NCBI RefSeq assembly: GCF_000717595.1
Contig: NZ_JNZO01000022.1
Span: 1 to 64,000 of the forward strand
Length of the DNA stretch: 64,000 bases
From: Streptomyces flavochromogenes
GTDB lineage: Bacteria > Actinomycetota > Actinomycetes > Streptomycetales > Streptomycetaceae
Direction: 5' to 3'
In this document: piece after piece, positions 1 to 8,292 of the stretch
Layout: each line of letters starts with the position of its first letter
How positions within the stretch are numbered: position 1 is the first letter of the stretch
Made by a program: the position numbers and the translations under genes
Notes under the pieces: generated by a model
What the model was told of the DNA's origin: nothing
Database searches by the model: none
What the model saw: only the letters and a program-made list of their open reading frames with translations

Positions 1-1
1 G

Positions 2-97
2 GGCGCGCCGATCGCCGGCATCGGTGTCGCGGGCGCCCCCTCGGGCGACCTCGACGAGAAGTTCGCCCAGGCCGGCGTCGCCTCCCTCGGCAAGTAA
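2..97 (+). CDS. GlcG/HbpS-like protein, C-terminal end (partial)
   Basis: Only the last 31 codons of this gene are in the window; it enters from the left edge in frame 2 and stops at TAA 95-97. The tail (GIGVAGAPSGDLDEKFAQAG, then ASLGK) has the Gly-rich strand followed by an acidic D(E)-x-x-x-A-x-A-G helix typical of the end of the GlcG/HbpS family, which includes the haem-binding secreted protein HbpS of Streptomyces. Whether this copy is secreted or binds haem cannot be judged from the fragment. The family call rests on a short stretch and is tentative. Confidence 0.5.
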   Translation, partial: GAPIAGIGVAGAPSGDLDEKFAQAGVASLGK

Positions 98-189
98 CCG
101 CGTCAGCGGTCCACGGTCGGCGATGGCGCCCGGATCCCCCGCCGGGCGCCCTCGCCTTCTTCCGTGTCGATCCTGCTTAGGATCGATAC

Positions 190-1620
190 GTGACCCAGCG
201 CAACCGGACGGACCGGCACCACCGGACCGGAGCAGCCGCGGGCGGCCTCGCCGCCGCCCTCACCGCCCTCGCACTCCTCGCGGGCGGCTGTACGGAGGCC
301 ACCGGCGGGGTCCTGGGGACCCCTGGGGCCGCCGGGCTGCGCGACCCGTACTTCCCGAAGCTCGGCAACGGCGGCTACGACGTCGGCCACTACGCCCTCA
401 CCCTCGCGTACGACCCCGGGACCGGGCGGCTCGACGGCACCGCCGAGATCACCGCCCGCGCCACCCAGGACCTCAGCGCCTTCAACCTCGACCTCGCCGG
501 GCTCACCGTCGACCGGGCGTCCGTCGACGACGCGCCCGCCGCGGTCAACCGGGCCGGGAACGAGCTGACGCTCCGGCCGCGCGAGGAGATCCGCGAGGGC
601 GCGGAGTTCCGGACCACCGTCACGTACGGGGGCGTGCCCGAGCCGATCACGGACGCGGACGGCTCCCGGGAGGGCTGGCTGCGCACCGACGACGGGGCCG
701 TGGCGGTGGGCGAACCGGCGGGCTCGATGACCTGGTTCCCGGGCAATCACCATCCCTCCGACAAGGCCGCGTACGAGCTGAGGCTCACCGTCCCGGCCGG
801 GCTCGAAGGTCTCTCCAACGGGGTCAGGACCGCCCGCCGGACGGCGGCGGACGGCCGCGTGACGACCGAGTGGCACACGGCCGAGCCGATGGCGAGCTAT
901 CTCGCGACGGTCGCGATCGGCCGGTACGAGACGGCGTCCGCCGCACCTGGTTCCGGAACGGTCCCCGTGCTCACGGCCGCCGAGCGCCCGATCGCCGACG
1001 CGACGGCCCCGCTGCGCGACGAGATCCCCGAGATCGTCGCCCGGCAGGCCCGGCGCTTCGGCCCGTACCCCTTCTCCACGGCCGGCGCGATCGTCACCGA
1101 GAACGAGGCGCTCGGGTACGCCCTGGAGACCCAGACGCGGCCCGTCTTCCCGGCCTCCGCCTTCGACCGGACGACCCTGGTCCACGAGCTGGCCCACCAG
1201 TGGTTCGGGAACTCGGTCTCGCCCGCGAGCTGGCGCGACCTGTGGCTGAACGAGGGCTTCGCGACGTACGCCGAGTGGCTGTACACGGAGGAGTACGAGC
1301 ACGTTCCCGCGCGGACGCACTTCGAGCGGGCCTTCGCCCAGGAGACCAACTGGGCCTTCCCGCCGGCCGCCCCGCCCACCGCCGAGAATCTCTTCGACCC
1401 GCCCGTGTACCAGCGGGGCGCGATGGTCCTGCACAAGCTCCGCGAGACGGTCGGGGACAGGACCTTCGACGAGATCCTGCGTGGCTGGCCCGCGAAGTAC
1501 CGTCACGCCAACGCCTCCACGGACGACTTCACCAGCTACGCGGAGAGCGTGGCGGGGCGCGATCTGGACGAGCTGTGGGACGTGTGGCTGTACGGCGACG
1601 GCAAGCCGGCGAAGCCCTAG
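190..1620 (+). CDS. M1 family zinc metallopeptidase, lipoprotein
   Basis: Zinc aminopeptidase-type hydrolase of the M1 (gluzincin) family, 476 aa, shorter than the ~850 aa PepN type and resembling the single-catalytic-unit M1 proteins of actinobacteria. HELAH at residues 332-336 and Glu355 in NEGFATYAEW give the HEXXH-X18-E zinc site. The usual GAMEN exopeptidase motif is replaced by the region TENEALGYALETQ. The N-terminus is basic, then hydrophobic (LAAALTALALLAGGC), with a lipobox at LAGGC, so the protein is probably anchored outside the membrane. The GTG at 190 is chosen because it starts this signal sequence directly. It stands alone, with a GNAT gene converging on it. Substrate unknown. 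Confidence 0.88.
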   Translation: MTQRNRTDRHHRTGAAAGGLAAALTALALLAGGCTEATGGVLGTPGAAGLRDPYFPKLGNGGYDVGHYALTLAYDPGTGRLDGTAEITARATQDLSAFNLDLAGLTVDRASVDDAPAAVNRAGNELTLRPREEIREGAEFRTTVTYGGVPEPITDADGSREGWLRTDDGAVAVGEPAGSMTWFPGNHHPSDKAAYELRLTVPAGLEGLSNGVRTARRTAADGRVTTEWHTAEPMASYLATVAIGRYETASAAPGSGTVPVLTAAERPIADATAPLRDEIPEIVARQARRFGPYPFSTAGAIVTENEALGYALETQTRPVFPASAFDRTTLVHELAHQWFGNSVSPASWRDLWLNEGFATYAEWLYTEEYEHVPARTHFERAFAQETNWAFPPAAPPTAENLFDPPVYQRGAMVLHKLRETVGDRTFDEILRGWPAKYRHANASTDDFTSYAESVAGRDLDELWDVWLYGDGKPAKP

Positions 1621-1707
1621 GGGGCGCTGCGCCGAGCAGGCCGGCTCGTCGGGGCACCTCCCGGGAGGGGCACGGGTCCGGAGGCCGACGGGCTCTCCCC
1701 GCCCGGG

Positions 1708-2232
1708 TCAGGCCAGCGTCTTCCGCATGACCACGCACGCGCGGCCGTGGGCGAGGTCCGGGCGGCGGTCGGTCTCCGCGTAGCCGAGGGAGGTCCAGAA
1801 GGCGAGGGCCTCCGGGTTGTTCTCCAGGACGGCGAGCCGCAGGCCCGTACGGCCCTCGGTGCGGAAGCGGTCCTCGACGTACCCGGCGAGCCGGCGTCCG
1901 TGGCCCGCGCGCCGTTCGTCCCCGTGGACCATGAGGAGTCCGAGCCACGGTTCGGTCTCCGCCGGGTCGGGGTGCCGGCCGAGGGTGACGGCGACGGCGA
2001 CGAGCCGGCCCCGGGAGCGGGCCAGGAGCACCTCGGCGGTGGGCTGGGCGAGTTCGTCGGCGAGGGCGGCCGCGACCTGCTCGGGCCGGATGTCGGACGG
2101 GTCCGGGAAGTCGCCGCTCAGCTGCTGGAACTCCTCGTTCGAGGCGTACAGCGCGGTGAGTTCGGTGAGCAGCGGGCCGGGGAGGGCCGCACCGTCCTCC
2201 AGGGCCTTGGGCGCGAGGGCTTCGACGATCAC
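1708..2232 (-). CDS. GNAT family N-acetyltransferase
   Basis: 174 aa, GTG start. The C-terminal half carries the GNAT core: a beta strand with GLLMVHGDERRAGHGRRLAG (the R/Q-x-x-G-x-G/A acetyl-CoA pyrophosphate loop, here RRAGHGR), followed by LRLAVLENNPEALAFWTSLGY, the usual N..A..F(Y)...G(F/Y) end. It transfers an acetyl group from acetyl-CoA to an unknown amine. It lies downstream of terD on the same strand and converges with the M1 peptidase gene; a GC-rich hairpin separates it from terD, so co-transcription is uncertain. No substrate can be inferred. Confidence 0.8.
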   Translation of the reverse strand: MIVEALAPKALEDGAALPGPLLTELTALYASNEEFQQLSGDFPDPSDIRPEQVAAALADELAQPTAEVLLARSRGRLVAVAVTLGRHPDPAETEPWLGLLMVHGDERRAGHGRRLAGYVEDRFRTEGRTGLRLAVLENNPEALAFWTSLGYAETDRRPDLAHGRACVVMRKTLA

Positions 2233-2244
2233 GCGGCAAGGGTA

Positions 2245-2275
2245 GAGCCCCGGCGGGACGACCCGGCCGGGGCTC
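2245..2275. terminator. Hairpin between terD and the GNAT gene
   Basis: A perfect 10-bp inverted repeat (2245-2254 with 2266-2275, arm GAGCCCCGGC) with an 11-nt loop just before the GNAT start on the minus strand. There is no U tract, so termination strength is uncertain. Confidence 0.4.
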
Positions 2276-2298
2276 GAGGGTGCTGCGGGGGGCGTCGG

Positions 2299-2874
2299 TC
2301 AGAGGTTGACGCCGAAGTCGCGGGCGATGCCCTCCAGGCCCGAGGCGTAGCCCTGGCCGACCGCGCGGAACTTCCACTCGGCGCCGTTGCGGTACAGCTC
2401 GCCGAAGACCATGGCGGTCTCGACGGCGGCGTCCTCGGAGAGGTCGTAGCGGGCGAGCTCGGCGCCGCCGGCCTGGTTCACGATGCGGATGTAGGCGTTG
2501 CGCACCTGGCCGAAGTTCTGCGAGCGGTTGACCGCGTCGTAGATGGAGACCGGGAAGACGATCTTGTCGACGGTCGGCGGGAGGGCCGCGAGGTTGACGT
2601 TGATCTGCTCGTCGTCGCCGCCGCCCTCGCCGGTGCGGTTGTCGCCGGTGTGGACGATGGTCTGGTCCGGCGTCGACTTGTTGTTGAAGAAGACGAAGTG
2701 CGCGTCGGAGGCGACCTTGCCGGCGGCGTCCACGCCGATCGCCGAGGCGTCGAGGTCGAAGTCGGTGCCGGTGGTGGTGCGGACGTCCCAGCCGAGGCCC
2801 ACGGTGACAGCGGCGAGGCCCGGGGCCTCCTTGGTCAGAGAGACGTTGCCGCCCTTGGACAGGCTCACAGCCAT
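2299..2874 (-). CDS. TerD family stress/tellurium-resistance protein
   Basis: 191 aa, a full-length TerD domain. It begins [18 protein letters not shown] and continues with [20 protein letters not shown], the signature acidic strand that binds calcium in TerD proteins; further acidic loops follow ([15 protein letters not shown]). TerD proteins are cytoplasmic Ca2+-binding proteins linked to tellurite and envelope stress, development and calcium signalling in Streptomyces; their biochemical role is not settled. It is a single gene, not part of a terZABCDE operon. The promoter should lie in the 115 bp shared with the divergent arfB gene. Confidence 0.9.
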   Translation of the reverse strand: MAVSLSKGGNVSLTKEAPGLAAVTVGLGWDVRTTTGTDFDLDASAIGVDAAGKVASDAHFVFFNNKSTPDQTIVHTGDNRTGEGGGDDEQINVNLAALPPTVDKIVFPVSIYDAVNRSQNFGQVRNAYIRIVNQAGGAELARYDLSEDAAVETAMVFGELYRNGAEWKFRAVGQGYASGLEGIARDFGVNL

Positions 2875-2989
2875 GGAAAGTCCCTTTCATCGTGGTGTCT
2901 TCGCCTGGAGAAACGCGTGGTGCCCCCGGACGGTTCCCGGGGTGCTCCCGGCGAAAACAGGATGACTCCGATGGCCCACTGCGGGGAAC

Positions 2990-3427
2990 ATGGGGGGCAT
3001 GTCCGGTCCGTATCCCATCCGCGGCTCCGTCTCGCTCCCCGAGGCCGAGCTCCAGTGGCGTTTCTCGCGTTCCTCGGGTCCGGGCGGTCAGCATGTGAAC
3101 ACCAGCGATTCCCAGGTCGAGCTGCGCTTCGACCTCGCGGCCACCGACGCGCTGCCCGAGGTGTGGAAGGCCCGCGCCCTGGAGCGCCTCGCCGGCCGTC
3201 TGGTGAACGGCGTCGTGACGGTCCGCGCCTCGGAGCACCGTTCCCAGTGGCGCAACCGCGAGACGGCGGCGGTGCGGCTCGCCGCGCTGCTCGCCGAGGC
3301 GACGGCCCCGCCGCCGAAGCCCCGCCGTCCGACGAAGATCCCCCGCGGAATCAACGAGCGCCGGCTGCGCGAGAAGAAGCAGCGCTCGGAGACGAAGCGG
3401 ACGCGACAGTCCCGCGACTGGGGCTGA
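2990..3427 (+). CDS. arfB: Alternative ribosome-rescue peptidyl-tRNA hydrolase ArfB (YaeJ)
   Basis: 145 aa. It has the class I release-factor catalytic GGQ loop at residues 32-34 (SSGPGGQHVN) and lacks the codon-recognition domains of RF1/RF2. The C-terminus is a long basic tail (RRPTKIPRGINERRLREKKQ) that in ArfB enters the mRNA channel of a stalled ribosome. It therefore hydrolyses peptidyl-tRNA on non-stop complexes, acting as a backup for trans-translation. Length matches the ~140 aa family norm. The ATG at 2990 starts inside the spacer shared with the divergent terD gene. Confidence 0.93.
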   Translation: MGGMSGPYPIRGSVSLPEAELQWRFSRSSGPGGQHVNTSDSQVELRFDLAATDALPEVWKARALERLAGRLVNGVVTVRASEHRSQWRNRETAAVRLAALLAEATAPPPKPRRPTKIPRGINERRLREKKQRSETKRTRQSRDWG

Positions 3428-3461
3428 GGGCCGCTCCACGGTGTCCCGGGCTCGGGACGGG

Positions 3462-4025
3462 TCAGGACAGGTTCCGGTACTTCCCCTGGTAGTAGGTCAG
3501 CGGGCCGCCGCCCGCCGCCCCCGCGTCCACCGTCAGGACCCGGCCGACCACGAGCGTGTGGTCACCGGCCACGACCCGGCTCTCCGTACGGCACTCCAGG
3601 GTCGCCAGCGCGCCGCCCATGAGCGGGGCGCCGCTCTCCTCGCCGCGGGCGTACGGCAGGTCGGCGAAGAGGAGGCGGTCGCTGACGCGGTTCTTCATGG
3701 CGAAGCGCCCGGCGATGTGCCGCTGCTTCTCGCCGAGGATCGACACCGCCCAGACGGGCACGTCGGTGAGCAGGTCGTCCATGCGGGAGCCGTTGCGCAG
3801 GCTGACCAGGACCAGGGGTGGGTCGAGGGAGACGGACACGAAGGCCGTGGCGGTCATGCCGACGTCCTCGCCGCGCGGGCCGTCGTCGGGGTCGTGCGCG
3901 GTCACCAGGACCACACCGGCCGCGAGGCGGGACATCGCCGCCCGGAACTCGTCGTTGCTCACCCCCTCAGCATGAGGGATGGCCAGATCGGACACGGGGG
4001 GCGAGGCGGGGGTCTTCTGCAGCAC
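3462..4025 (-). CDS. Flavin reductase-like (FMN-binding) domain protein
   Basis: 187 aa, GTG start. It has the split-barrel flavin reductase fold: FRAAMSRLAAGVVLVTA at the N-terminus, then GMTATAFVSVSLDPPLVLVS, where conserved T/A and S residues contact FMN phosphate, and LLFADLPYARGEESGAPLM. Members reduce FMN or FAD with NAD(P)H, often to supply a two-component monooxygenase. No partner monooxygenase lies beside it. Its end is 31 bp from the convergent arfB stop. Family assignment is firm, partner unknown. Confidence 0.85.
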   Translation of the reverse strand: MLQKTPASPPVSDLAIPHAEGVSNDEFRAAMSRLAAGVVLVTAHDPDDGPRGEDVGMTATAFVSVSLDPPLVLVSLRNGSRMDDLLTDVPVWAVSILGEKQRHIAGRFAMKNRVSDRLLFADLPYARGEESGAPLMGGALATLECRTESRVVAGDHTLVVGRVLTVDAGAAGGGPLTYYQGKYRNLS

Positions 4026-4161
4026 ACCAGCACGCTAGTCCCGGCCCTCCGGGGACCGCATCGGGCCGGGGGACCAGGCCGCCACCCCCGCCGGTCCTAG
4101 GACCCGGGGCCCCGGGCCGGGCGGGACCCGCGGCGCCCCGCGCCGACCCCGCCATGACCTG

Positions 4162-4179
4162 CTGTGACTTGAGTCACAG
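4162..4179. promoter_or_regulatory. Crp-like operator upstream of cdgB
   Basis: CTGTGACTTGAGTCACAG is a perfect 7-bp inverted repeat around TTGA. It contains TGTGA-N6-TCACA and also fits the GTG-N6-GNCAC pattern reported for Streptomyces Crp. It lies about 145 bp before the chosen cdgB start and about 137 bp before the divergent flavin reductase start, so it could act on either gene. Confidence 0.6.
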
Positions 4180-4324
4180 CGACCAGTATTTGCTGACCCT
4201 GTGTACCGGGTGTGCAGCTCGCTGTGATTCAGTGGCAGTGACAGTGCAATACGAACGGTGACTGTGCAACACGAAGCCGATGAGAACCCTGGAGTTGCTG
4301 TCGAGGTCTCGGGGAGAGCGAGCG

Positions 4325-6133
4325 ATGGAGACCGAGTCGGAGCCGTACGTCCGTCTCTCGACCCTGCGGCAGCTGCATCAGGTCGTGGCGGACCTCAACA
4401 CTGCGCGCAGCCTGGCGGACACCCTGCAGACCGTCGCCGACGGTGTGGTCGCCGGTCTCAACTACGAGCTTGCCTGCGTCAACCTCGTCCGTCCCGACGG
4501 TGACCTCGTCGTCGCCGCCTTCGCCGGAAGCTCCGCCGCCGAGGCCCTGATCACCGGCCGGGTCGGCTCCCGCGCCTCCTGGGACCGCCGCCTGTCCATG
4601 GCGACCGCCTGGGGCGACCTGCGGTTCATCCCGCACACCGAGGGCTGGGTGCTGATGGAGGACGACGTCCCCCAGTGGCACACCGACGGCCCCGCGCCCC
4701 GATTCGAGGACGAGTGGCACCCGCACGACCGTCTCTACGCCCCCATGTACTCGCCCCGGCTCGGCTCCGCCCGTCCGGGGGGACCCCCGCCCGGCTCCGG
4801 CCGTGAGCTCCTCGGCGTCATATCCGTCGACCGTCCGCGCAACGGCCGGCACCCCGGCCCCTGGGGCCAGGAGGCGCTCCAGATGTACGCCTCCCAGTCG
4901 GCGATCGCCATCAGCAACGCCCGGCTCCGGTCCAACATGCAGCGCGCCCTGGTCCGCCTGGAGCGGGAGCAGCAGGCGCTCCGCGCCAGCGAGGAGTCCT
5001 TCCGGCAGGCCTTCGAGTACGCCCCCTCCGGCATGGCCATCGCCGAGATGGGCGGCGACCAGCACGGCCGGCTCCTGCGCACCAACGACGCCCTGTGCCG
5101 GCTCCTCGGCCGGCCCGCCGCCGCCATGCGGCGCTACTCCTTCGCCGACCTCGTCCACCCCGAGGACATAGGGACGCTGCTGCGGACCTCCGCCGAGGGC
5201 GGCCGGGCCGAGCTGCGGCTCGGGCGGCGCGACGGCACGTACGTGTGGGTGTCCCTCCGCAACTCGGTCGTCGCCGACGCGGCCGACGGACCCCGTTTCC
5301 TCCTCACCCACGTCGAGGACATCGAGGAGCGCAAGCGGCACGAGCTCCAGCTCGCCCACCGTGCCTCGCACGACGCCCTCACCGGCCTCCCCAACAGCGC
5401 CGAGCTGCGCTCCCGGCTCTCCGCCCGGCTGTGCGAGCGCCCGGCGGCGCACGTGTCGGCCGACCAGGCCGCGGGGTACGGCGGGGGGTACGAGTCGGGG
5501 CGGGACGGCGGCTACGGGACGGGCTACGAATCGGGCTACGACCAGGGTCACGCCGAGCAGCCCGGCCAGACGGGATACGAATCCGGCGGCTCCGGTGGCC
5601 CCGGTCACTCCGGCTACGAGTCGCCGTACGACCACGAACACGAGCACGGGTTCGGTTTCGAGCCCGCGGGCGTCGGCCCGTACGACCACCACGTCCACAT
5701 GGTGGCCCCCTCGGGTGGTGACATCGACGACGGCACCAAGGGCCTCGCCGTCCTCTTCTGCGACCTCGACGGCTTCAAGTCGATCAACGACCGCTTCGGG
5801 CACCACACCGGTGACGCGGTGCTCATCGAGGTCGCGCGCCGTCTCACCACCGGGGTCCGCGACGGTGACACGGTCGCCCGGCTCGGCGGTGACGAGTTCG
5901 TCGTCCTGGCCGACGGTCTCGGCGCGGCCGACGCGGCCGACCTGGCCGTACGCCTGCGCAACGCGATCATTCCGCCGATCCGGGTGGACGGTCGGGCGGT
6001 CCGTGTCGGGGCGAGTTTCGGCATCGGCTGGGCCGAGTGCGGGATGACCGTGGAAGAGGTCCTGAACTCCGCCGACCAGCGGATGTACGTGGAGAAACGC
6101 TCCCGCGCCAAGGTCCACCGCCGCGCCGGCTGA
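4325..6133 (+). CDS. cdgB: Diguanylate cyclase CdgB (GAF-PAS-GGDEF)
   Basis: Makes cyclic di-GMP, the signal that holds BldD on DNA and delays sporulation in Streptomyces. The 602 aa start at ATG 4325, after GGGGAGAG at good spacing; an in-frame ATG 45 bp upstream is weaker. Order: GAF-type sensor (about residues 10-195), short coiled linker, PAS (about 225-345), GGDEF (about 350-602). The active-site GGDEF is at 521-525, and the RDGD product-inhibition I-site at 512-515, five residues before it, so the cyclase should be active and feedback-controlled. A Gly/Tyr/Ser/His-rich low-complexity insert (about residues 383-470) splits the GGDEF domain after its first helix. No EAL domain. Gene order matches the cdgB locus of S. 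coelicolor. Confidence 0.92.
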   Translation: METESEPYVRLSTLRQLHQVVADLNTARSLADTLQTVADGVVAGLNYELACVNLVRPDGDLVVAAFAGSSAAEALITGRVGSRASWDRRLSMATAWGDLRFIPHTEGWVLMEDDVPQWHTDGPAPRFEDEWHPHDRLYAPMYSPRLGSARPGGPPPGSGRELLGVISVDRPRNGRHPGPWGQEALQMYASQSAIAISNARLRSNMQRALVRLEREQQALRASEESFRQAFEYAPSGMAIAEMGGDQHGRLLRTNDALCRLLGRPAAAMRRYSFADLVHPEDIGTLLRTSAEGGRAELRLGRRDGTYVWVSLRNSVVADAADGPRFLLTHVEDIEERKRHELQLAHRASHDALTGLPNSAELRSRLSARLCERPAAHVSADQAAGYGGGYESGRDGGYGTGYESGYDQGHAEQPGQTGYESGGSGGPGHSGYESPYDHEHEHGFGFEPAGVGPYDHHVHMVAPSGGDIDDGTKGLAVLFCDLDGFKSINDRFGHHTGDAVLIEVARRLTTGVRDGDTVARLGGDEFVVLADGLGAADAADLAVRLRNAIIPPIRVDGRAVRVGASFGIGWAECGMTVEEVLNSADQRMYVEKRSRAKVHRRAG

Positions 6134-6228
6134 GGCTCCTGACACGCCCGGGGCCGCTTCGGGGGCTGGTCCGTTCGGGGTAGGCTCGGCCGGTCGGCGA
6201 CGGCTGGCGAGCATGGAGAGGAACCCGG

Positions 6229-7206
6229 ATGGCTGCCGGTAACGACGGCGCGAACAAGCCCGAGAACGACGACCCGTTCGGCTACCTGTACGAGGACGGT
6301 CAGGCCGCGGGCGCCCAGCCCCCGGGTGGGGGTGGCTACGGCTATCCCGGCCCCGCAGCGGCTCAGCCCGGCGTGCCCCGGACCTCGTACAACCAGGTCA
6401 GAACGGTCGGCGAGCGCCAGTACGGCGGCCAGCAGCAGGCGCAGCCCTACGTACCGCCGCAGCAGCAGGCCCCGTACGGCCAGCCGCAGGCGCAGTACGC
6501 CGCCCCGGAGACCTACGGCGGCCCGCCGACCCGGCAGGGACCCCCGCCGCAGCACCATCACGGTGGCGGCTCCGGCCGTGGCCCCAACACCCGGGGCATC
6601 CTCATCGGCGCGGTCGCGGTCGTCGCGGTCGTCGTGGTGGGTATCGCGGCCGCGGTGATCACGAACTTGGGCAGCGACGACGACAAGAACAACCAGGCCG
6701 GCACCGGTGGCACCACCGCGACCGCGCCTGTGAAGCCGTCCGACGAGCCCAGCGGCGAGCCGAGCGCGGACAAGACCCCGGTCGAACTCCCGAAGCAGGA
6801 AGCGGCCACGCTGAAGCTGGGCGGCAGCGCGGCACTCGCCAAGGACGTCAAGGGCGCCGAGGGCGCGAACGGCACCTACGTCGGGGGCTTCAACCAGGTC
6901 GGTTCCTCGGTGACCTGGAAGGCGAAGATGCCGGCGGCCGGCTCGTACACCCTGACCGTGCGCTACGCCATCCCCGCCGTGGACGCCAACGCGACGCTGA
7001 CCGTCAACGGCAAGGCGAACACGCAGCCGATCGGCCTGAAGAACTTCATCCACTCCTCGGACCCGAACCTGGAGAAGAACTGGCAGACCACCTGGGCGCC
7101 GGTCGAACTCCAGAAGGGCGAGAACGAGATCAAGATCTCGTGCGAGACGGGCAATCAGTGCGACGTGCTGCTGGACTGGCTCGAAGTAGGGCCGCCGAAG
7201 TCCTAG
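6229..7206 (+). CDS. Membrane protein with C-terminal carbohydrate-binding module (CBM35/CBM6-like)
   Basis: 325 aa. Residues 1-120 are a disordered, Gln/Pro/Gly/Tyr-rich cytoplasmic tail; residues about 124-146 are one membrane helix (GILIGAVAVVAVVVVGIAAA); then a Thr/Ser/Pro/Asp linker; residues about 190-325 are a beta-sandwich like CBM35/CBM6 (GTYVGGFNQVGSSVTWKAKM, then SYTLTVRYAIPAVDANATLT, ending VLLDWLEVGP). The module should face the cell wall and bind a polysaccharide. It follows cdgB by 95 bp on the same strand. There is no enzyme domain, so it is a sugar-binding or sensing protein rather than a hydrolase. Confidence 0.8.
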   Translation: MAAGNDGANKPENDDPFGYLYEDGQAAGAQPPGGGGYGYPGPAAAQPGVPRTSYNQVRTVGERQYGGQQQAQPYVPPQQQAPYGQPQAQYAAPETYGGPPTRQGPPPQHHHGGGSGRGPNTRGILIGAVAVVAVVVVGIAAAVITNLGSDDDKNNQAGTGGTTATAPVKPSDEPSGEPSADKTPVELPKQEAATLKLGGSAALAKDVKGAEGANGTYVGGFNQVGSSVTWKAKMPAAGSYTLTVRYAIPAVDANATLTVNGKANTQPIGLKNFIHSSDPNLEKNWQTTWAPVELQKGENEIKISCETGNQCDVLLDWLEVGPPKS

Positions 7207-7215
7207 CCGGCCCTC

Positions 7216-7240
7216 GACCGGCCGTGCGTCACGGCCGGTC
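7216..7240. terminator. Bidirectional terminator hairpin
   Basis: A perfect 11-bp inverted repeat (arm GACCGGCCGTG, 3-nt loop) lies between the convergent CBM protein and PfkB kinase genes and overlaps the kinase stop codon. It has no U tract, as is common in Streptomyces. Confidence 0.65.
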
Positions 7241-8155
7241 CGGTTCCTCGGTGACCTTCACGCGGGGCAGCAGTTCCTCGTAGGCCGTCGGGTCGAACTC
7301 GCCGGCCACCGGGGAGAGCACCGTCGCCGCCGAGAGGGCGACCGCGCGGGACAGGCGCTCGGGCCACGGCGAGGCATCGACCAGGCCCGACAGCAGGCCG
7401 GCGACGGCCGAGTCGCCCGCGCCCGTCGGGTTGCCCTTCACGGCCGCCGGCGGGGCCGCGCGCCACAGTCCCTCCGGGGTAGCGGCCAGCAGGCCGTCGG
7501 GGCCGAGCGAGGAGACGACCGTCCGGGCGCCGCGGCCCCGTGCCTCGCGGGTCGCGCGCAGCGGTTCGCGGCTGCCGGTGAGCTGGGCGAGTTCGTCCGC
7601 GTTGGGCTTGACGAGGTCCGGGCGGGCGGCGATGCCGCGCCGGAGGGGTTCGCCGCTGGTGTCGAGGAGAACGGGGACTCCGGCCGTACGGGAGAGGCGG
7701 ACGAGTTCCGCGTACGCGCCGACGTGGATGCCCGGCGGGAGGCTGCCGCAGAGGGCGACCGCCGCGGCGCCGTCGAGGAGCGCGGTGAAGCGGGTGCGGA
7801 AGGCGGTCCACTCGGCGGCGGTGACGGTGGGGCCCGGTTCGTTGAGCTGGGTGGTGTCACCGCTCGCGGTGTCGACGATCGCGACGGTACGGCGGGTGGG
7901 GCCCGCGGTCTCGACGAGTTCGTCGCGGACCGGGGTCGCGGCCAGCTGTTCGCGCAGCACGGCACCGGTGGCGCCGCCCGCGAAGCCGGTGGCGACCGTC
8001 TCGTGGCCGAGCGCGGCGAGCACCCGGGCGACGTTGAGGCCCTTGCCGCCGGGGCGCTCGATGACCTGGGTGACCCGGTGGGAGGCGTGCGGGATGAGGG
8101 CGGGGACCCGGTAGGTCAGGTCCACCGCCGTGTTGAGGGTGACCGTGAGAATCAC
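7229..8155 (-). CDS. PfkB family sugar kinase (1-phosphofructokinase / tagatose-6-phosphate kinase-like)
   Basis: 308 aa from GTG 8155 (ILTVTLNTAVDLTYRV), the standard start of the 1-phosphofructokinase subfamily; a reading frame that continues far upstream is only non-coding GC drift. Motifs: RPGGKGLNVARVLAALG near residue 37 for the sugar site, and GNPTGAGDSAVAGLLSG near the C-terminus, with the anion hole and catalytic Asp in GAGD. It phosphorylates a sugar phosphate with ATP in the cytoplasm. It lies 137 bp behind nagA on the same strand, which suggests a job in amino-sugar catabolism, but the substrate cannot be read from sequence. Confidence 0.85.
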   Translation of the reverse strand: MILTVTLNTAVDLTYRVPALIPHASHRVTQVIERPGGKGLNVARVLAALGHETVATGFAGGATGAVLREQLAATPVRDELVETAGPTRRTVAIVDTASGDTTQLNEPGPTVTAAEWTAFRTRFTALLDGAAAVALCGSLPPGIHVGAYAELVRLSRTAGVPVLLDTSGEPLRRGIAARPDLVKPNADELAQLTGSREPLRATREARGRGARTVVSSLGPDGLLAATPEGLWRAAPPAAVKGNPTGAGDSAVAGLLSGLVDASPWPERLSRAVALSAATVLSPVAGEFDPTAYEELLPRVKVTEEPDRP

Positions 8156-8292
8156 CTGACCAACCCCCGTACTTCCGTGTGAAGTCCTGCGGAACGCGCG
8201 CTCCGACGGGCACTGATCATGCCAAACGAAAGGCGGTTGGCCCAGACCCCCGGCCCACCGCCCTTCCGTGTGACTCCTGATCAGAAGCGTGT

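Noticed and set aside
1529..3439. Very long Arg/Pro/Gly-rich open frames opposite known genes (here and at many other places)
   Set aside because: High GC makes stops rare in wrong frames. These frames lack family motifs and overlap well-supported genes.
4257..4275. Second Crp-like site (GTGACTGTGCAACAC) near cdgB
   Set aside because: It lacks the GNCAC right half at the correct spacing and is not a dyad.
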